Shown piece by piece: positions 22,074 through 30,524 of a stretch of 42,394 nucleotides of DNA (position 1 is the first letter of the stretch; the number at the start of each line of letters is the position of its first letter). A program made the position numbers and the translations under genes. The stretch covers positions 1 to 42,394 of IMG/VR virus record IMGVR_UViG_3300025645_000147; one strand, given 5' to 3'. Source of the DNA: a virus. Under the pieces are notes generated by a model. The model did no database searches. It had not been told where the DNA came from and saw nothing but the letters and a program-made list of their open reading frames with translations.

Positions 22074-23293
22074 TTGAATTGAATCCGAAGTTTAAAGAGA
22101 TATTAACAACAGACAAGAGGATAATAATCGTTACTGGCGGAAGAGGGTCGTCAAAGTCCTTTTCTATAGCTACTATTGCTAACCTGCTTACATACGAAGT
22201 GGGACATAGGATATTGTTCACCAGATATACCATGACGTCAGCTAAGATTTCAGTTATACCTGAGTTCGAGGAGAAAATAGCATTGTTGGGTGTTCAGGAG
22301 CATTTTGCTGTTAGGCAGAATCAAATAGTTAACAGGGTTACAGGGTGTGACATTATCTTTAGAGGGTTAAGAGCTGGGTCCAGTACGCAGACAGCCAATT
22401 TGAAGTCTATACAGGGGATAACCACCTGGATATTAGATGAGGCTGAGGAGCTTGTAGATCAGGACGTGTATGATAAGCTGAATCTGTCTATTAGATCTAA
22501 GGCTGCTAAGAATAGAATAATACTGGTATTGAATCCTACTACTATAGACCATTGGATTTGGAAGGAGTATTTTGAGATGTCTCATAGGTATGATCAGATA
22601 GAAGGTTTTGACATACCGATGTCAACTCATCCGGATGTACTCCATATACACGTAACCTATAAGGATAATGAACAAAATCTTAGTGAGTCGTTCTTAGCGG
22701 ATTTAGAAAAGACCAAGATCAATAAACCTAATAAGTATAAACATAAGATCATAGGTGGATGGCTTGAAAGATCAGAGGGAGTAGTGTTCGAAAATTGGCA
22801 AGATGGCTTCTTTCCGTCAGCATTGCCTTATGTATATGTACAGGATTTAGGCTATTTTCCAGATCCGTTGACATTAGTGAAAATAGCGGTAGATAAGAAG
22901 AAGAGTATCATATATATAGATGAATTGGTATACGATGTTAAGCTATCAAACGAGGATATAATAAGGAAATATAGAGCTTTAGTGAAGAGGAGGAGAGACC
23001 TTATATTAACTGATACTAACGAACCTAGGCTATCTGCGAATCTGAAGAAAGAAGGGTTTAACATGAAAAAGGTCTCTAAACGTAAAGTAACAGAAGGCAT
23101 AAGAGAGATGCAAGATTACTTGATTGTTGTAACGAAAAGAAGCTACAATGTGAAAAGAGAGCTTAGACTATATGTATGGAACAATAAAAAAGCATCTATA
23201 CCAGTAGACTCAAATAACCATGCAATGGACGCAATGCGGTATGGATATGAGTTCCTAACAACAAGAAGGTTCAAAATGAGGAAAAAAAATTAA
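22070..23293 (+). CDS. terL: Terminase large subunit
   Basis: The 407-residue packaging motor has Walker A TGGRGSSKS (residues 22-30), Walker B WILDEAEEL (~122-130), a coupling-type VLNPT, and a C-terminal RNase H-like nuclease with DLGYFPDPLTL (first Asp), YIDELVY, LTDTNEP and DSNNHAMDAMRYG (last acidic residue). It cuts concatemers and pumps DNA into the prohead using ATP. It is coupled to terS by an ATGA overlap, the expected order. Confidence 0.95.
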   Translation: MIELNPKFKEILTTDKRIIIVTGGRGSSKSFSIATIANLLTYEVGHRILFTRYTMTSAKISVIPEFEEKIALLGVQEHFAVRQNQIVNRVTGCDIIFRGLRAGSSTQTANLKSIQGITTWILDEAEELVDQDVYDKLNLSIRSKAAKNRIILVLNPTTIDHWIWKEYFEMSHRYDQIEGFDIPMSTHPDVLHIHVTYKDNEQNLSESFLADLEKTKINKPNKYKHKIIGGWLERSEGVVFENWQDGFFPSALPYVYVQDLGYFPDPLTLVKIAVDKKKSIIYIDELVYDVKLSNEDIIRKYRALVKRRRDLILTDTNEPRLSANLKKEGFNMKKVSKRKVTEGIREMQDYLIVVTKRSYNVKRELRLYVWNNKKASIPVDSNNHAMDAMRYGYEFLTTRRFKMRKKN

Positions 23294-23324
23294 GACCTCT
23301 ATGTCATTATTCAAATTTAATTTA

Positions 23325-23332
23325 TACATTTG
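23325..23332 (+). promoter_or_regulatory. Bacteroidota-type -7 box before a structural gene
   Basis: TACATTTG matches the Bacteroidota primary-sigma -7 element TAnnTTTG, 14 bases ahead of the ATG at 23,347. I see no clear TTG at the -33 position, so this is only half a promoter; host-like codon use in the following gene fits high expression. Confidence 0.45.
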
Positions 23333-23346
23333 TAAGAAAAACAACA

Positions 23347-24009
23347 ATGAATTTATTTGCTCTTTTATGCTGTTCTACTCCGGGAACCGCACTTACACCT
23401 TTAACGTCTAGAACAACGCGTCAAAACTTTGGCGAAGTGCAAAGAGTTGTTTTTCAAAGACGTTTGAACGGAACCGTAGTTAATTCGTGGACTATAGGAA
23501 CTGACGATCCTAAATTAAAGGCCACCTGGACAACTACCAATGCGGCAGCAGATGCCACAAAAACTGTTTTCTCACCTTATACTGAAGGATTGGCATTCAC
23601 ACCAGGTGCAGCTATCTCTTTTGGAGGCAATGGCGAAACTTTGGGTGGAACTCAAAGAAACGTCGGTAAAGAGCCTACAAACGTAGAGGGTATGTTCTAC
23701 GGTTTATGGCAATCTACCATTCAAGAAATTGAGGATCTGAATTGCGATGATATTAGCGTATTTTTGGTTAACGAATGTGGCCAAATTGCTGGAATCTCCG
23801 ATGATCCGGTCACACCAACGACTTTCAGAGGTTTCCCAATCGCGATTGGAACTTTATTCTTTGGGGATAAGAAAATTGGTGGTAAAACTGAAGATGACTC
23901 CAATGCAGTCAAATGGCAGTTTATCGCTGGTTGGTCTAAATACTTTACGGTGTTAACTCCAACTGATTTTAGCCCTGTAGATGATGCGTCGTTAAATACT
24001 ATATTCTAA
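23347..24009 (+). CDS. Virion structural protein, candidate major tail (tube) protein
   Basis: This 220-residue beta-rich protein contains RRLNGTVVNSWTIGTDDPKL, PTNVEGMFYGLWQSTIQEIE, and a C-terminal WSKYFTVLTPTDFSPVDDA. Codon choice is more GC-rich and regular than in the neighbours, as also seen in the capsid gene, which suggests strong expression. No tail-tube gene is visible in the usual place between the connector genes and the tape measure, so by elimination this may be it, moved between terminase and portal. A decoration protein is an alternative. Confidence 0.55.
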   Translation: MNLFALLCCSTPGTALTPLTSRTTRQNFGEVQRVVFQRRLNGTVVNSWTIGTDDPKLKATWTTTNAAADATKTVFSPYTEGLAFTPGAAISFGGNGETLGGTQRNVGKEPTNVEGMFYGLWQSTIQEIEDLNCDDISVFLVNECGQIAGISDDPVTPTTFRGFPIAIGTLFFGDKKIGGKTEDDSNAVKWQFIAGWSKYFTVLTPTDFSPVDDASLNTIF

Positions 24010-24010
24010 T

Positions 24011-24220
24011 ATGAGCGATCAAAAAACAATGACTCTTTACCATGATGGTATGTACCCTGATGGTAAAGAGTTTGAAGTTGAACATGCTAAAAGGATATTA
24101 GCCATTAAGGACAATGGCGGTATATATAAAAAGGAAAATGTCGATCAAGCAAAAAGAAGTACAAAAATCATTAGACGAGTTACCGGTAAAAGACCAACTA
24201 AGTCAAGCGATACAGCTTGA
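24011..24220 (+). CDS. Hypothetical small protein (69 aa)
   Basis: This basic protein starts MSDQKTMTLYHDGMYPDGKE and contains the helical segment FEVEHAKRILAIKDNGGIYK. It starts one base after the structural gene and overlaps the portal start by 83 bases in another frame. Function unknown; a DNA- or capsid-associated role is not supported by any motif. Confidence 0.55.
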   Translation: MSDQKTMTLYHDGMYPDGKEFEVEHAKRILAIKDNGGIYKKENVDQAKRSTKIIRRVTGKRPTKSSDTA

Positions 24221-25901
24221 GGATAGAGTAAGGTTTCATACTGAGTCCTATGCAGGTAACAACGGCGTAGATAACTTCTATTTACATGATTACTTCAATT
24301 GGATAGGGACTTTAATACCTGAGGATAAACTCAGACTTTATAAGTCCATGTTCAGATTTCCTTCTGAGTCTTGTACCTTATCTGATAAGGTGTTTGACAT
24401 ATACGAAAAGATATTCGACGGGCAAGATGCAAGCTTCAACTATGATTTCAATAGCAAAGAGACTAAGCAGAATGCTTTATCTTTTTTAGAAGAAATCGAG
24501 TTTAGATACAATTGGAGAAAAGACTCCATGAGGAAGTTTAGAACAGGTCACAATTCCTTGGTAGTTATAGATTTGCCTCAAGAGCAAAAAAATGATCAGC
24601 CAAACCCCTATTATTTCTTCTTAGATATAAGAAGCGTGATTCATGTTCAAACTTCCAAAAATTGTATCGACTGGTTAGTTTTTAGGATTAACGATGAGAC
24701 TATAGCTGTATTAGATGATACATCTTACCGGTTGTTTCAAGTCGATGATGCTCAAATAACTAAACTGCTTTTTGAGAAAGAACATGGATTAGGTTATACT
24801 CCATGTTGCTGGTTAGTTGATGATTTAATCGACGAACGAACACCTATAATTAGACGCAGCCCTATAACTGCTTATCTAACCCAATACGATAAATACTTAC
24901 TTTTTACGGTTTCTAAACAGGTTTTTGACCTTTACGGTCCTTATCCTATTATATGGGTATTCAGCGAAGATTGCGAATACATGCAGGAATCGACTAGAGG
25001 AGATGAGTATACTAGAATAGAATGTAGAGGTGGGTATCTAGTAAATGAGAGTGGAGTTTCCTTGCTAGATGGCTCTAAACTTAAAGAATGCCCAGAATGT
25101 GCTAGAAGACGGATTACAGGAGCTGGAGGTATATTGGAAGTTGAGCCCCCATCAGGTATGAATGAGAAAACAAATCTCAGAGAGCCTGTAGGTATTGTGG
25201 AAATTGGCACTGGGCAACTCAATTACAATGTAGAAGAGGTTGAGAGACGAAAAACAGAGATACTTAAAGGACTTACAGGTAACGACATAGATTTTATAAC
25301 CGAAGCAGTCAATAAGACTCAAATGGTTGGATCTTTTGAAAGTAGAAAGAGTATACTACTTAAAATTAAGATCGGTTTTGAAAAAGTGGAGAACTTCGTT
25401 ACTAAAACTATGCTTAGATTACGATTCAATGAAAAATTGAATGTATCTATATCATACGGAAGTGAGTTTTATTTATATGATGCTGATACAATACTAAAGA
25501 ACTACACAGATAGACGAGCTAGTAAATTGGATGTAGCTACTTTGGATTATTTACATGATCAGTATACGAGTACAAGATTTAAGAACAATAACTATGCTCT
25601 AAAGCGTAGTTTGATAGTTAATAACTTAGATCCTTTACGCCATGTAACCTTAGAAGAAGCTATAAAGCTTCAAGGATTAGATGTAATAAGCTTAGAGGAT
25701 TTACAAGTAAAAGCTAATTTATCTTCTTTGATAGCCAGGTTTGAAAGAGAGCAGATAAGCATAGTGGAATACGGAGAAGATTTAACTTTTGAAGCTAAAA
25801 TTAAAGATATTAAGAAAACTATAAAAACTTATTTACATGAAAAAAGTAATCAAGACCCCAGTAGTGACTCCGAAGCAGGAGCCAACAGCACCCAAGTCTA
25901 G
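24138..25901 (+). CDS. Portal protein
   Basis: From ATG 24138 (MSIKQKEVQKSLDELP; preceded by AAGGAAA) the protein has 587 residues; an earlier ATG at 24,114 is less likely. Size, position after terminase and before scaffold/capsid, and stretches such as FPSESCTLSDKVFDIYEKIF, GHNSLVVIDLP, YFFLDIRSVI and GLTGNDIDFITEAVNKTQ support a portal: the dodecameric ring at the DNA entry vertex. Four Cys at residues 279, 296, 318 and 321 (CPEC) could form a zinc site in the middle of the chain. No database comparison was possible. Confidence 0.8.
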   Translation: MSIKQKEVQKSLDELPVKDQLSQAIQLEDRVRFHTESYAGNNGVDNFYLHDYFNWIGTLIPEDKLRLYKSMFRFPSESCTLSDKVFDIYEKIFDGQDASFNYDFNSKETKQNALSFLEEIEFRYNWRKDSMRKFRTGHNSLVVIDLPQEQKNDQPNPYYFFLDIRSVIHVQTSKNCIDWLVFRINDETIAVLDDTSYRLFQVDDAQITKLLFEKEHGLGYTPCCWLVDDLIDERTPIIRRSPITAYLTQYDKYLLFTVSKQVFDLYGPYPIIWVFSEDCEYMQESTRGDEYTRIECRGGYLVNESGVSLLDGSKLKECPECARRRITGAGGILEVEPPSGMNEKTNLREPVGIVEIGTGQLNYNVEEVERRKTEILKGLTGNDIDFITEAVNKTQMVGSFESRKSILLKIKIGFEKVENFVTKTMLRLRFNEKLNVSISYGSEFYLYDADTILKNYTDRRASKLDVATLDYLHDQYTSTRFKNNNYALKRSLIVNNLDPLRHVTLEEAIKLQGLDVISLEDLQVKANLSSLIARFEREQISIVEYGEDLTFEAKIKDIKKTIKTYLHEKSNQDPSSDSEAGANSTQV

Positions 25902-26151
25902 GTTTACACCTAATGCAACACAGCAGAAAGATTTAGATAATTTACCTGATGACTTCGTAGCTGTGGTTATTGAGAAGAGAGAAAGAGATCCTGATACAGG
26001 TGAATTGGTATCTAAACCTATATTATATATGACCGACAAAAGAAGTTGGTCTACATTCTATTCTAATAGAGCTAGTCAAGGTTATAAGGTTAATGAGGTA
26101 TTAGCAGGAGTAGAGGGAGTAAAGCGGGATCCTGACAAAGGATGGAACTAA
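25837..26151 (+). CDS. Hypothetical protein between portal and scaffold (104 aa)
   Basis: It starts MKKVIKTPVVTPKQEPTAPK with a Pro/Lys/Thr-rich disordered N-terminus overlapping the portal end by 65 bases in another frame. A compact C-terminal part follows (DFVAVVIEKRERDPDTGELV, RSWSTFYSNRASQGYKVNEV). Possibly a capsid assembly accessory; no family recognised. Confidence 0.6.
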   Translation: MKKVIKTPVVTPKQEPTAPKSRFTPNATQQKDLDNLPDDFVAVVIEKRERDPDTGELVSKPILYMTDKRSWSTFYSNRASQGYKVNEVLAGVEGVKRDPDKGWN

Positions 26152-26187
26152 CTGATTAATTAACTAAACATAAAATAGAGCCTTTTT

Positions 26188-27045
26188 ATGAACACGATTT
26201 TAGACTTATTAAACGCACAAGAAGATCTTAAAACATTACCTGAAGATCAGAAAAAGCAGATTGAAAGCATATTCACTGCTCAACTTGGAGCTCAGCACAA
26301 AAAGATCCATTCAACCTACGACGGTTTAGTAAAAGAAGTTTTAGGTGAAGATAAACCAGGAGGTACATTATCTTCTGACTTTATCAAAAACAAGTTAACA
26401 GGATTACTTAGCGAAAGAGACACTCTTAAAGAAGAGTTAAAAGGTAAGATTCCTGAAGGAGCTGCAAAGCAGAAATTAGCTGATGCTGAAAAGCTTGTTA
26501 CTGATCTTAGAACAGAACTAAGCGAAGCAGAAGCTAAATTTAATGCTAATCTACACAGCATTAAAGTTAACAACCACCTAGCAACAGCTTTAAACAAGTT
26601 GAAATTTGTAGATGAGGAAACCATTCCTAAAGTAGTAAGAGACAGCTACGTTAAGAGTGCTTTAGCTGAAATACAAAATGAATTTAAGTTAGAGCTAGGA
26701 GAGGATGGTGGAGCTGTGTATAGAAACAAAACCACAGGTGATATACATGCCAATAAGAGCAATGCTTTGAGGCCTTATACAACTGAGGAGCTTTTAGCTG
26801 AGAAGTTAAAGCATGTAACAAAGCAAAATGTGGTGAGAGAAGGTTTAGGACTTAATACCAAGGTCATTAAAGCTCCAGGGATAGAATCTGATATAAAGAT
26901 AACAGCTTCCTCTAAAATAGAGGCTGATGAGCAGATCAGAAAAGCCTTAAGTGCTAAAGGTATTGAAACAAGCAGTAATAAATACCAAGATATGTTCTCT
27001 AAAGCGAGAGCAGCTAACAATGTTAGTGAATTACCAACGAGATAA
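26188..27045 (+). CDS. Capsid scaffolding protein
   Basis: This 285-residue, highly charged helical protein has a long coiled coil around residues 70-130 (LLSERDTLKEELKGKIPEGA; LADAEKLVTDLRTELSEAEA), directly before the major capsid gene. That is the usual layout of the GP20/scaffold family. The C-terminal ~45 residues (EADEQIRKALSAKGIETSSN to NVSELPTR) probably bind the capsid protein. It is expected to direct prohead assembly and be lost from the virion. Confidence 0.8.
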   Translation: MNTILDLLNAQEDLKTLPEDQKKQIESIFTAQLGAQHKKIHSTYDGLVKEVLGEDKPGGTLSSDFIKNKLTGLLSERDTLKEELKGKIPEGAAKQKLADAEKLVTDLRTELSEAEAKFNANLHSIKVNNHLATALNKLKFVDEETIPKVVRDSYVKSALAEIQNEFKLELGEDGGAVYRNKTTGDIHANKSNALRPYTTEELLAEKLKHVTKQNVVREGLGLNTKVIKAPGIESDIKITASSKIEADEQIRKALSAKGIETSSNKYQDMFSKARAANNVSELPTR

Positions 27046-27103
27046 TAAGCGTCTAGAGCCACGGCGTTGAAGTATATTTTTTTTAATTTATCAATGAATT
27101 TAT

Positions 27104-28153
27104 ATGTCTTTAGTAACAACGTTATCACAGGAGTTCAGACGAATGACTCCTAGGTTCGATAATTTCGAGCTACGTCTTACTACCGCTGGGCTATACGATG
27201 CTTTTTTACGTCAAACTAAAGGATCATCTAGTTTCATCACGCCTGCTTTAAAGCAGACTGCTGCGATGTCCCCCGGTAGAGATTTAAAGATCCCAGTGAT
27301 CAATTACAAGGATGTTACCGTCCGGTCCACTCGTCCTCTGACGATCGTGGCTGATGAAAACACATCCGCTCTTTACACAGTTGTTTGGAACACGTATGCT
27401 TACGGTTTCAAAATGTACCGAGCACAGCACAAGAACAACGACGTGTCTTACCAGTTAGATTGGAACAAGAAGTATTTGGCAATGATTAAGAAAATGCGGT
27501 CAACGATTGAAGCTGCAGCTTATACAGCTATCGATGCAGCTAAAACGCAAGTTTTACCTACTGTTGTTGGTGGTCATACATTCGCAACGAGTTTATTGAG
27601 TGAAACCGGAATTGCAACTCTTAATGATAGTTATATCCTTAACGATTTGGATCCTTCCATGAATACTAACGATTTTGACTTCTTCGGAGGTGATATTGTT
27701 GGTAACCAAGGTTTGAATGCGATTCTATCTCGTATGGCTGGATTTAGCAAGTTCAATAGTGAGAACAAAACTCTTCCTTACCAGGATAAGTTTATGCACT
27801 TCTCTAATTCTATTCCTGATGCTGGTGCAGCGAAAGCTACTGGATTTGGTATTGCAGATGGTCACTTAGGACTATTAACTAGAGTTGAGCCAGATTCTGA
27901 AATGAGAACTAAGCTGAAAACAGGTCATGAATGGGATAAAGTGAATGTTCCTTTACTAGGAATCGAAATGGGTTCTTATACTTACGAAGAAGCAGTTGAT
28001 GCATCTGGTTTAGGTGCTCATGCAACCCACTTAACAAGAACAGGAGCTGAGGTATTTGACTTCGCAGTCGATATGGCTTTTGTAATTGCCTACAACTCTG
28101 ATCGAACTACTATTCCAAGTGGTATCTTGAAATTTGATATTGCAACAGTATAA
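27104..28153 (+). CDS. Major capsid protein
   Basis: This 349-residue protein follows the scaffold gene, has strongly biased, GC-richer codons in its first half, and is followed by an intrinsic terminator. Features fit an HK97-type subunit: an N-terminal arm (TLSQEFRRMTPRFDNFELRL), ALKQTAAMSPGRDLKIPVIN, a spine-helix-like stretch KKMRSTIEAAAYTAIDAAKT, and a late P/A-domain part ending RTTIPSGILKFDIATV. It should form the icosahedral shell. The assignment rests on context and general pattern. Confidence 0.85.
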   Translation: MSLVTTLSQEFRRMTPRFDNFELRLTTAGLYDAFLRQTKGSSSFITPALKQTAAMSPGRDLKIPVINYKDVTVRSTRPLTIVADENTSALYTVVWNTYAYGFKMYRAQHKNNDVSYQLDWNKKYLAMIKKMRSTIEAAAYTAIDAAKTQVLPTVVGGHTFATSLLSETGIATLNDSYILNDLDPSMNTNDFDFFGGDIVGNQGLNAILSRMAGFSKFNSENKTLPYQDKFMHFSNSIPDAGAAKATGFGIADGHLGLLTRVEPDSEMRTKLKTGHEWDKVNVPLLGIEMGSYTYEEAVDASGLGAHATHLTRTGAEVFDFAVDMAFVIAYNSDRTTIPSGILKFDIATV

Positions 28154-28173
28154 AATTTCATAGTTTTCCATAA

Positions 28174-28211
28174 GGCAGGAAGCTTTAGTGCTTAGTTTCC
28201 TGCCGCTTTTT
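28174..28211 (+). terminator. Intrinsic terminator after the capsid gene
   Basis: GGCAGGAA pairs with TTCCTGCC around a ~15-base loop that can form a further small stem, followed by GCTTTTTAA. It probably lets partial read-through set the capsid transcript above downstream tail genes. Confidence 0.8.
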
Positions 28212-28224
28212 AACTAACACATCT

Positions 28225-29343
28225 ATGTTTAATATAACAACTATAAAAACTGAATTTGCGGACTTAGTAGGATGGCGTCAAAGCCTAAGTACTGATGACG
28301 TTCAGATAGATGCTGCACTGTTAACTAGCACATCAGGATTATACTATTCAGACATTCACCCACTGTTGACTTATGCTAATATAGCCTCTGTAGCTCCTGA
28401 TTATGCCTCTATAGTTGGAGCTACAGAAACTATAAATGACTTCTTAACTCAAAAGACAGATCAAAGTATTATTAACCTACTACACAAGTGGTTAGGCCAG
28501 AAGATAGTTAAGAAGACAGCAAAAAACCTCTTATCCAGAAAGAAACTATTTGAATTGTCAGGCAATCTCACAAATTTAACTGCTTCATCAGATAAGCGAG
28601 TAGGCTATGAGATAGTGCCTAAGAGACGAACAGGGATTAAATTCACAATAACCCAATTAGGTTTATTGTTTACAGATGCTCAGCCTAGTTTAGATATAAA
28701 GCTATTTAGGTCTGGGACTAGTGCTCCTATATATACTGAGAATGTTAACTACGATACAGCTGGATCTGAAAAGTGGATTACTATAACTACTCCTTGGGAA
28801 TTAGATTCAGGTTATTCTTACTACTTACAGTATGATCACAATGTTATAGCTGGTTCTTCAATCAATGGAGCTGAGGATCATACGCTTGGAGGTAATGGAA
28901 CACATGCTTTTAACAGCAACCGATACTTTAGCATACATGGAATAACGACACTTAATTCAAATGCTGCTTTAGGTGACTTAGAGAATACTGTATATTCTCA
29001 TGATGACAACTACGGAATAAATCTTAAGTTCGACGTTAGATGTGACTATACTAGTTTTATTGCTGATACTAAAGGATTATTTGCTAGAGCTGTACAACTG
29101 CAGGTTGGTATAGACATGTTAAATCTACTTCAATCTAACCCTGAAAGTAGAGTTAACAGAAATGAAGCTAATATCAACTGGCAGAAGATGCAATTAGCCT
29201 TATATGGCGAATCTGATAAGAAGCCTTATGGTTTAGTACACGATTTAGACTTAGCTATTAAAGCCATACAGTTTGATGTAACTGGAATAGATAGTGTGTG
29301 TTTACCTTGTGGTCGATCAGGTGTTAGATACAAGACAATATGA
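28225..29343 (+). CDS. Head-tail connector/neck structural protein
   Basis: This 372-residue late structural protein has an N-terminal helical part (IINLLHKWLGQKIVKKTAKN) and a central beta-sandwich-like insert (residues ~110-260, e.g. VPKRRTGIKFTITQLGLLFT). The C-terminal helices end in SVCLPCGRSGVRYKTI. Position right after the capsid gene suggests a head-completion or adaptor protein; the beta insert might be displayed on the neck. No precise family assigned. Confidence 0.65.
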   Translation: MFNITTIKTEFADLVGWRQSLSTDDVQIDAALLTSTSGLYYSDIHPLLTYANIASVAPDYASIVGATETINDFLTQKTDQSIINLLHKWLGQKIVKKTAKNLLSRKKLFELSGNLTNLTASSDKRVGYEIVPKRRTGIKFTITQLGLLFTDAQPSLDIKLFRSGTSAPIYTENVNYDTAGSEKWITITTPWELDSGYSYYLQYDHNVIAGSSINGAEDHTLGGNGTHAFNSNRYFSIHGITTLNSNAALGDLENTVYSHDDNYGINLKFDVRCDYTSFIADTKGLFARAVQLQVGIDMLNLLQSNPESRVNRNEANINWQKMQLALYGESDKKPYGLVHDLDLAIKAIQFDVTGIDSVCLPCGRSGVRYKTI

Positions 29344-29768
29344 GTTTTCTAAATAAGATAAAAGGTTTAGGTTCATACATAATCAATAGGTCTAAGATCA
29401 TTGAAGAAGTATTGAATGAGCTTAAAGACGATATAGCTGAAATGAATAGGCAACAAATGCTTAGAGGAGAGACGAGTAAAGGAGGTCCTATACTACCTGA
29501 ATATGCAGACAGCTACTTAAAAACCAAAAGAAAATTAAGTCAACCGTCATACGTCACCTTATTTAAAACAGGTGATTTTCATAGTTCTATAAAAACTGAA
29601 GTGACTCGTAAGCGATTCGAGTTAATCGCCACAGATGAAAAAACAGAAAAACTATTAGCTAAATACGGTGAAGATGTTTTAGGTTTGAACGATCAAAACC
29701 TTAAGATAATAAAAGATAAAATAGCAGATAGACTAAATTCAAAATTCAAAGAAGCTATAAATGTATAA
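29340..29768 (+). CDS. Tail-completion / neck protein, gp10-like (142 aa)
   Basis: This basic protein has PEYADSYLKTKRKLS, LFKTGDFHSSIKTEV, and a YGEDVLGLNDQNLKIIKDKI tail. The pattern 'target-size, TGD(F) xxSI, then D-K-L-x-Y-G' is that of small neck/tail-completion proteins (virion morphogenesis type) in Bacteroidota phages. The start overlaps the upstream stop (ATGA). Confidence 0.65.
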   Translation: MSFLNKIKGLGSYIINRSKIIEEVLNELKDDIAEMNRQQMLRGETSKGGPILPEYADSYLKTKRKLSQPSYVTLFKTGDFHSSIKTEVTRKRFELIATDEKTEKLLAKYGEDVLGLNDQNLKIIKDKIADRLNSKFKEAINV

Positions 29769-30351
29769 TCCAGCGAAACCTATATTAGCAGATGCCGTTT
29801 ATTTCGATAAAGCTTTTGCTGAGATCGGTGATAAGCTTTCAACTGATTTAACATGGTTAACTAATAACTATGGAAGAGCTGAATACATACCCGAATTGGA
29901 TGATCTAGGGAAGGTCTATGGGAAAACCATATATTTCCCTGCAGTTTACGTCGGGGACCCTAAGAAGCCAACAGAATACCTCAGTATGATGCCAGATGAG
30001 CATCTTGATAACCACGTTTTCTTTTTACTAGAAGATGTACAAGAGATAAATCCTAGATTAGGAACTATAGGTAATATGAAATCTGAGTTCTCCATCATTT
30101 TTTGGTGGGACTACAGAAAGGTATATGTAGATCACCTTGTAAGATCTGTAGAGAATGTCAAGAAAGATATTTTAACTGTATTATTAAAAGCAGCTTTCAA
30201 AACATGCACATTGGATATTAAGTTTAGTTACGTTGATAACAAAAATGTCTATCTAAATTTTGAAGCTGATCAAGTTAATAGAAAGTACTTGATGCGCCCT
30301 TATGGCGGATTGAAATTATCTGGAACCATTAAATTAAACACGACATGTTAG
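29761..30351 (+). CDS. Tail terminator-like protein (196 aa)
   Basis: This is a mixed alpha/beta protein with MYNPAKPILADAVYFDKAFA, FPAVYVGDPKKPTEYLSMMP, SIIFWWDYRKVYVDHLVRSV and a C-terminal YLMRPYGGLKLSGTIKL. Position between the gp10-like and tail chaperone genes suits a tail-terminator or head-closure protein. The call is positional only. It overlaps the following small ORF by 7 bases. Confidence 0.6.
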   Translation: MYNPAKPILADAVYFDKAFAEIGDKLSTDLTWLTNNYGRAEYIPELDDLGKVYGKTIYFPAVYVGDPKKPTEYLSMMPDEHLDNHVFFLLEDVQEINPRLGTIGNMKSEFSIIFWWDYRKVYVDHLVRSVENVKKDILTVLLKAAFKTCTLDIKFSYVDNKNVYLNFEADQVNRKYLMRPYGGLKLSGTIKLNTTC

Positions 30352-30524
30352 AACAGTTATTACTTAGACTAGGATTTGTTAAACTCGATGTTCTTTTAAA
30401 GGAACGCCTAAAATCCTTTGAACTAGAAAAGAAACTAAAGAGAATTGAGGAAAAAAAATCCTTTGAACTAGAAAAGAAACTAAAGAGAATTGAGGAAAAA
30501 AAAACATTAGGCAAGATCTCTTAA
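30345..30524 (+). CDS. Short coiled-coil ORF, zero-frame product of a frameshift site (59 aa)
   Basis: It begins MLEQLLLRLGFVKLDVLLKE and holds two exact copies of SFELEKKLKRIEEKK, a Lys/Glu-rich coiled-coil heptad-like segment made by a 45-base tandem duplication. The ATG overlaps the previous stop by 7 bases, supporting its translation. It ends ...TLGKIS after a run of nine A (30,496-30,504). Slipping back by one base on A AAA AAA (30,497-30,503) joins residues 1-53 to the amidase frame. The product could be a stand-alone adaptor, the N-terminal domain of the amidase, or both. Confidence 0.7.
   Translation: MLEQLLLRLGFVKLDVLLKERLKSFELEKKLKRIEEKKSFELEKKLKRIEEKKTLGKIS
30411..30500 (+). repeat. 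45-bp tandem duplication in the coiled-coil ORF
   Basis: Two copies (30,411-30,455 and 30,456-30,500) encode SFELEKKLKRIEEKK. Each copy ends in GAGG plus an A run: eight A at 30,451-30,458, nine at 30,496-30,504. The second is the candidate slippage site. Confidence 0.85.
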
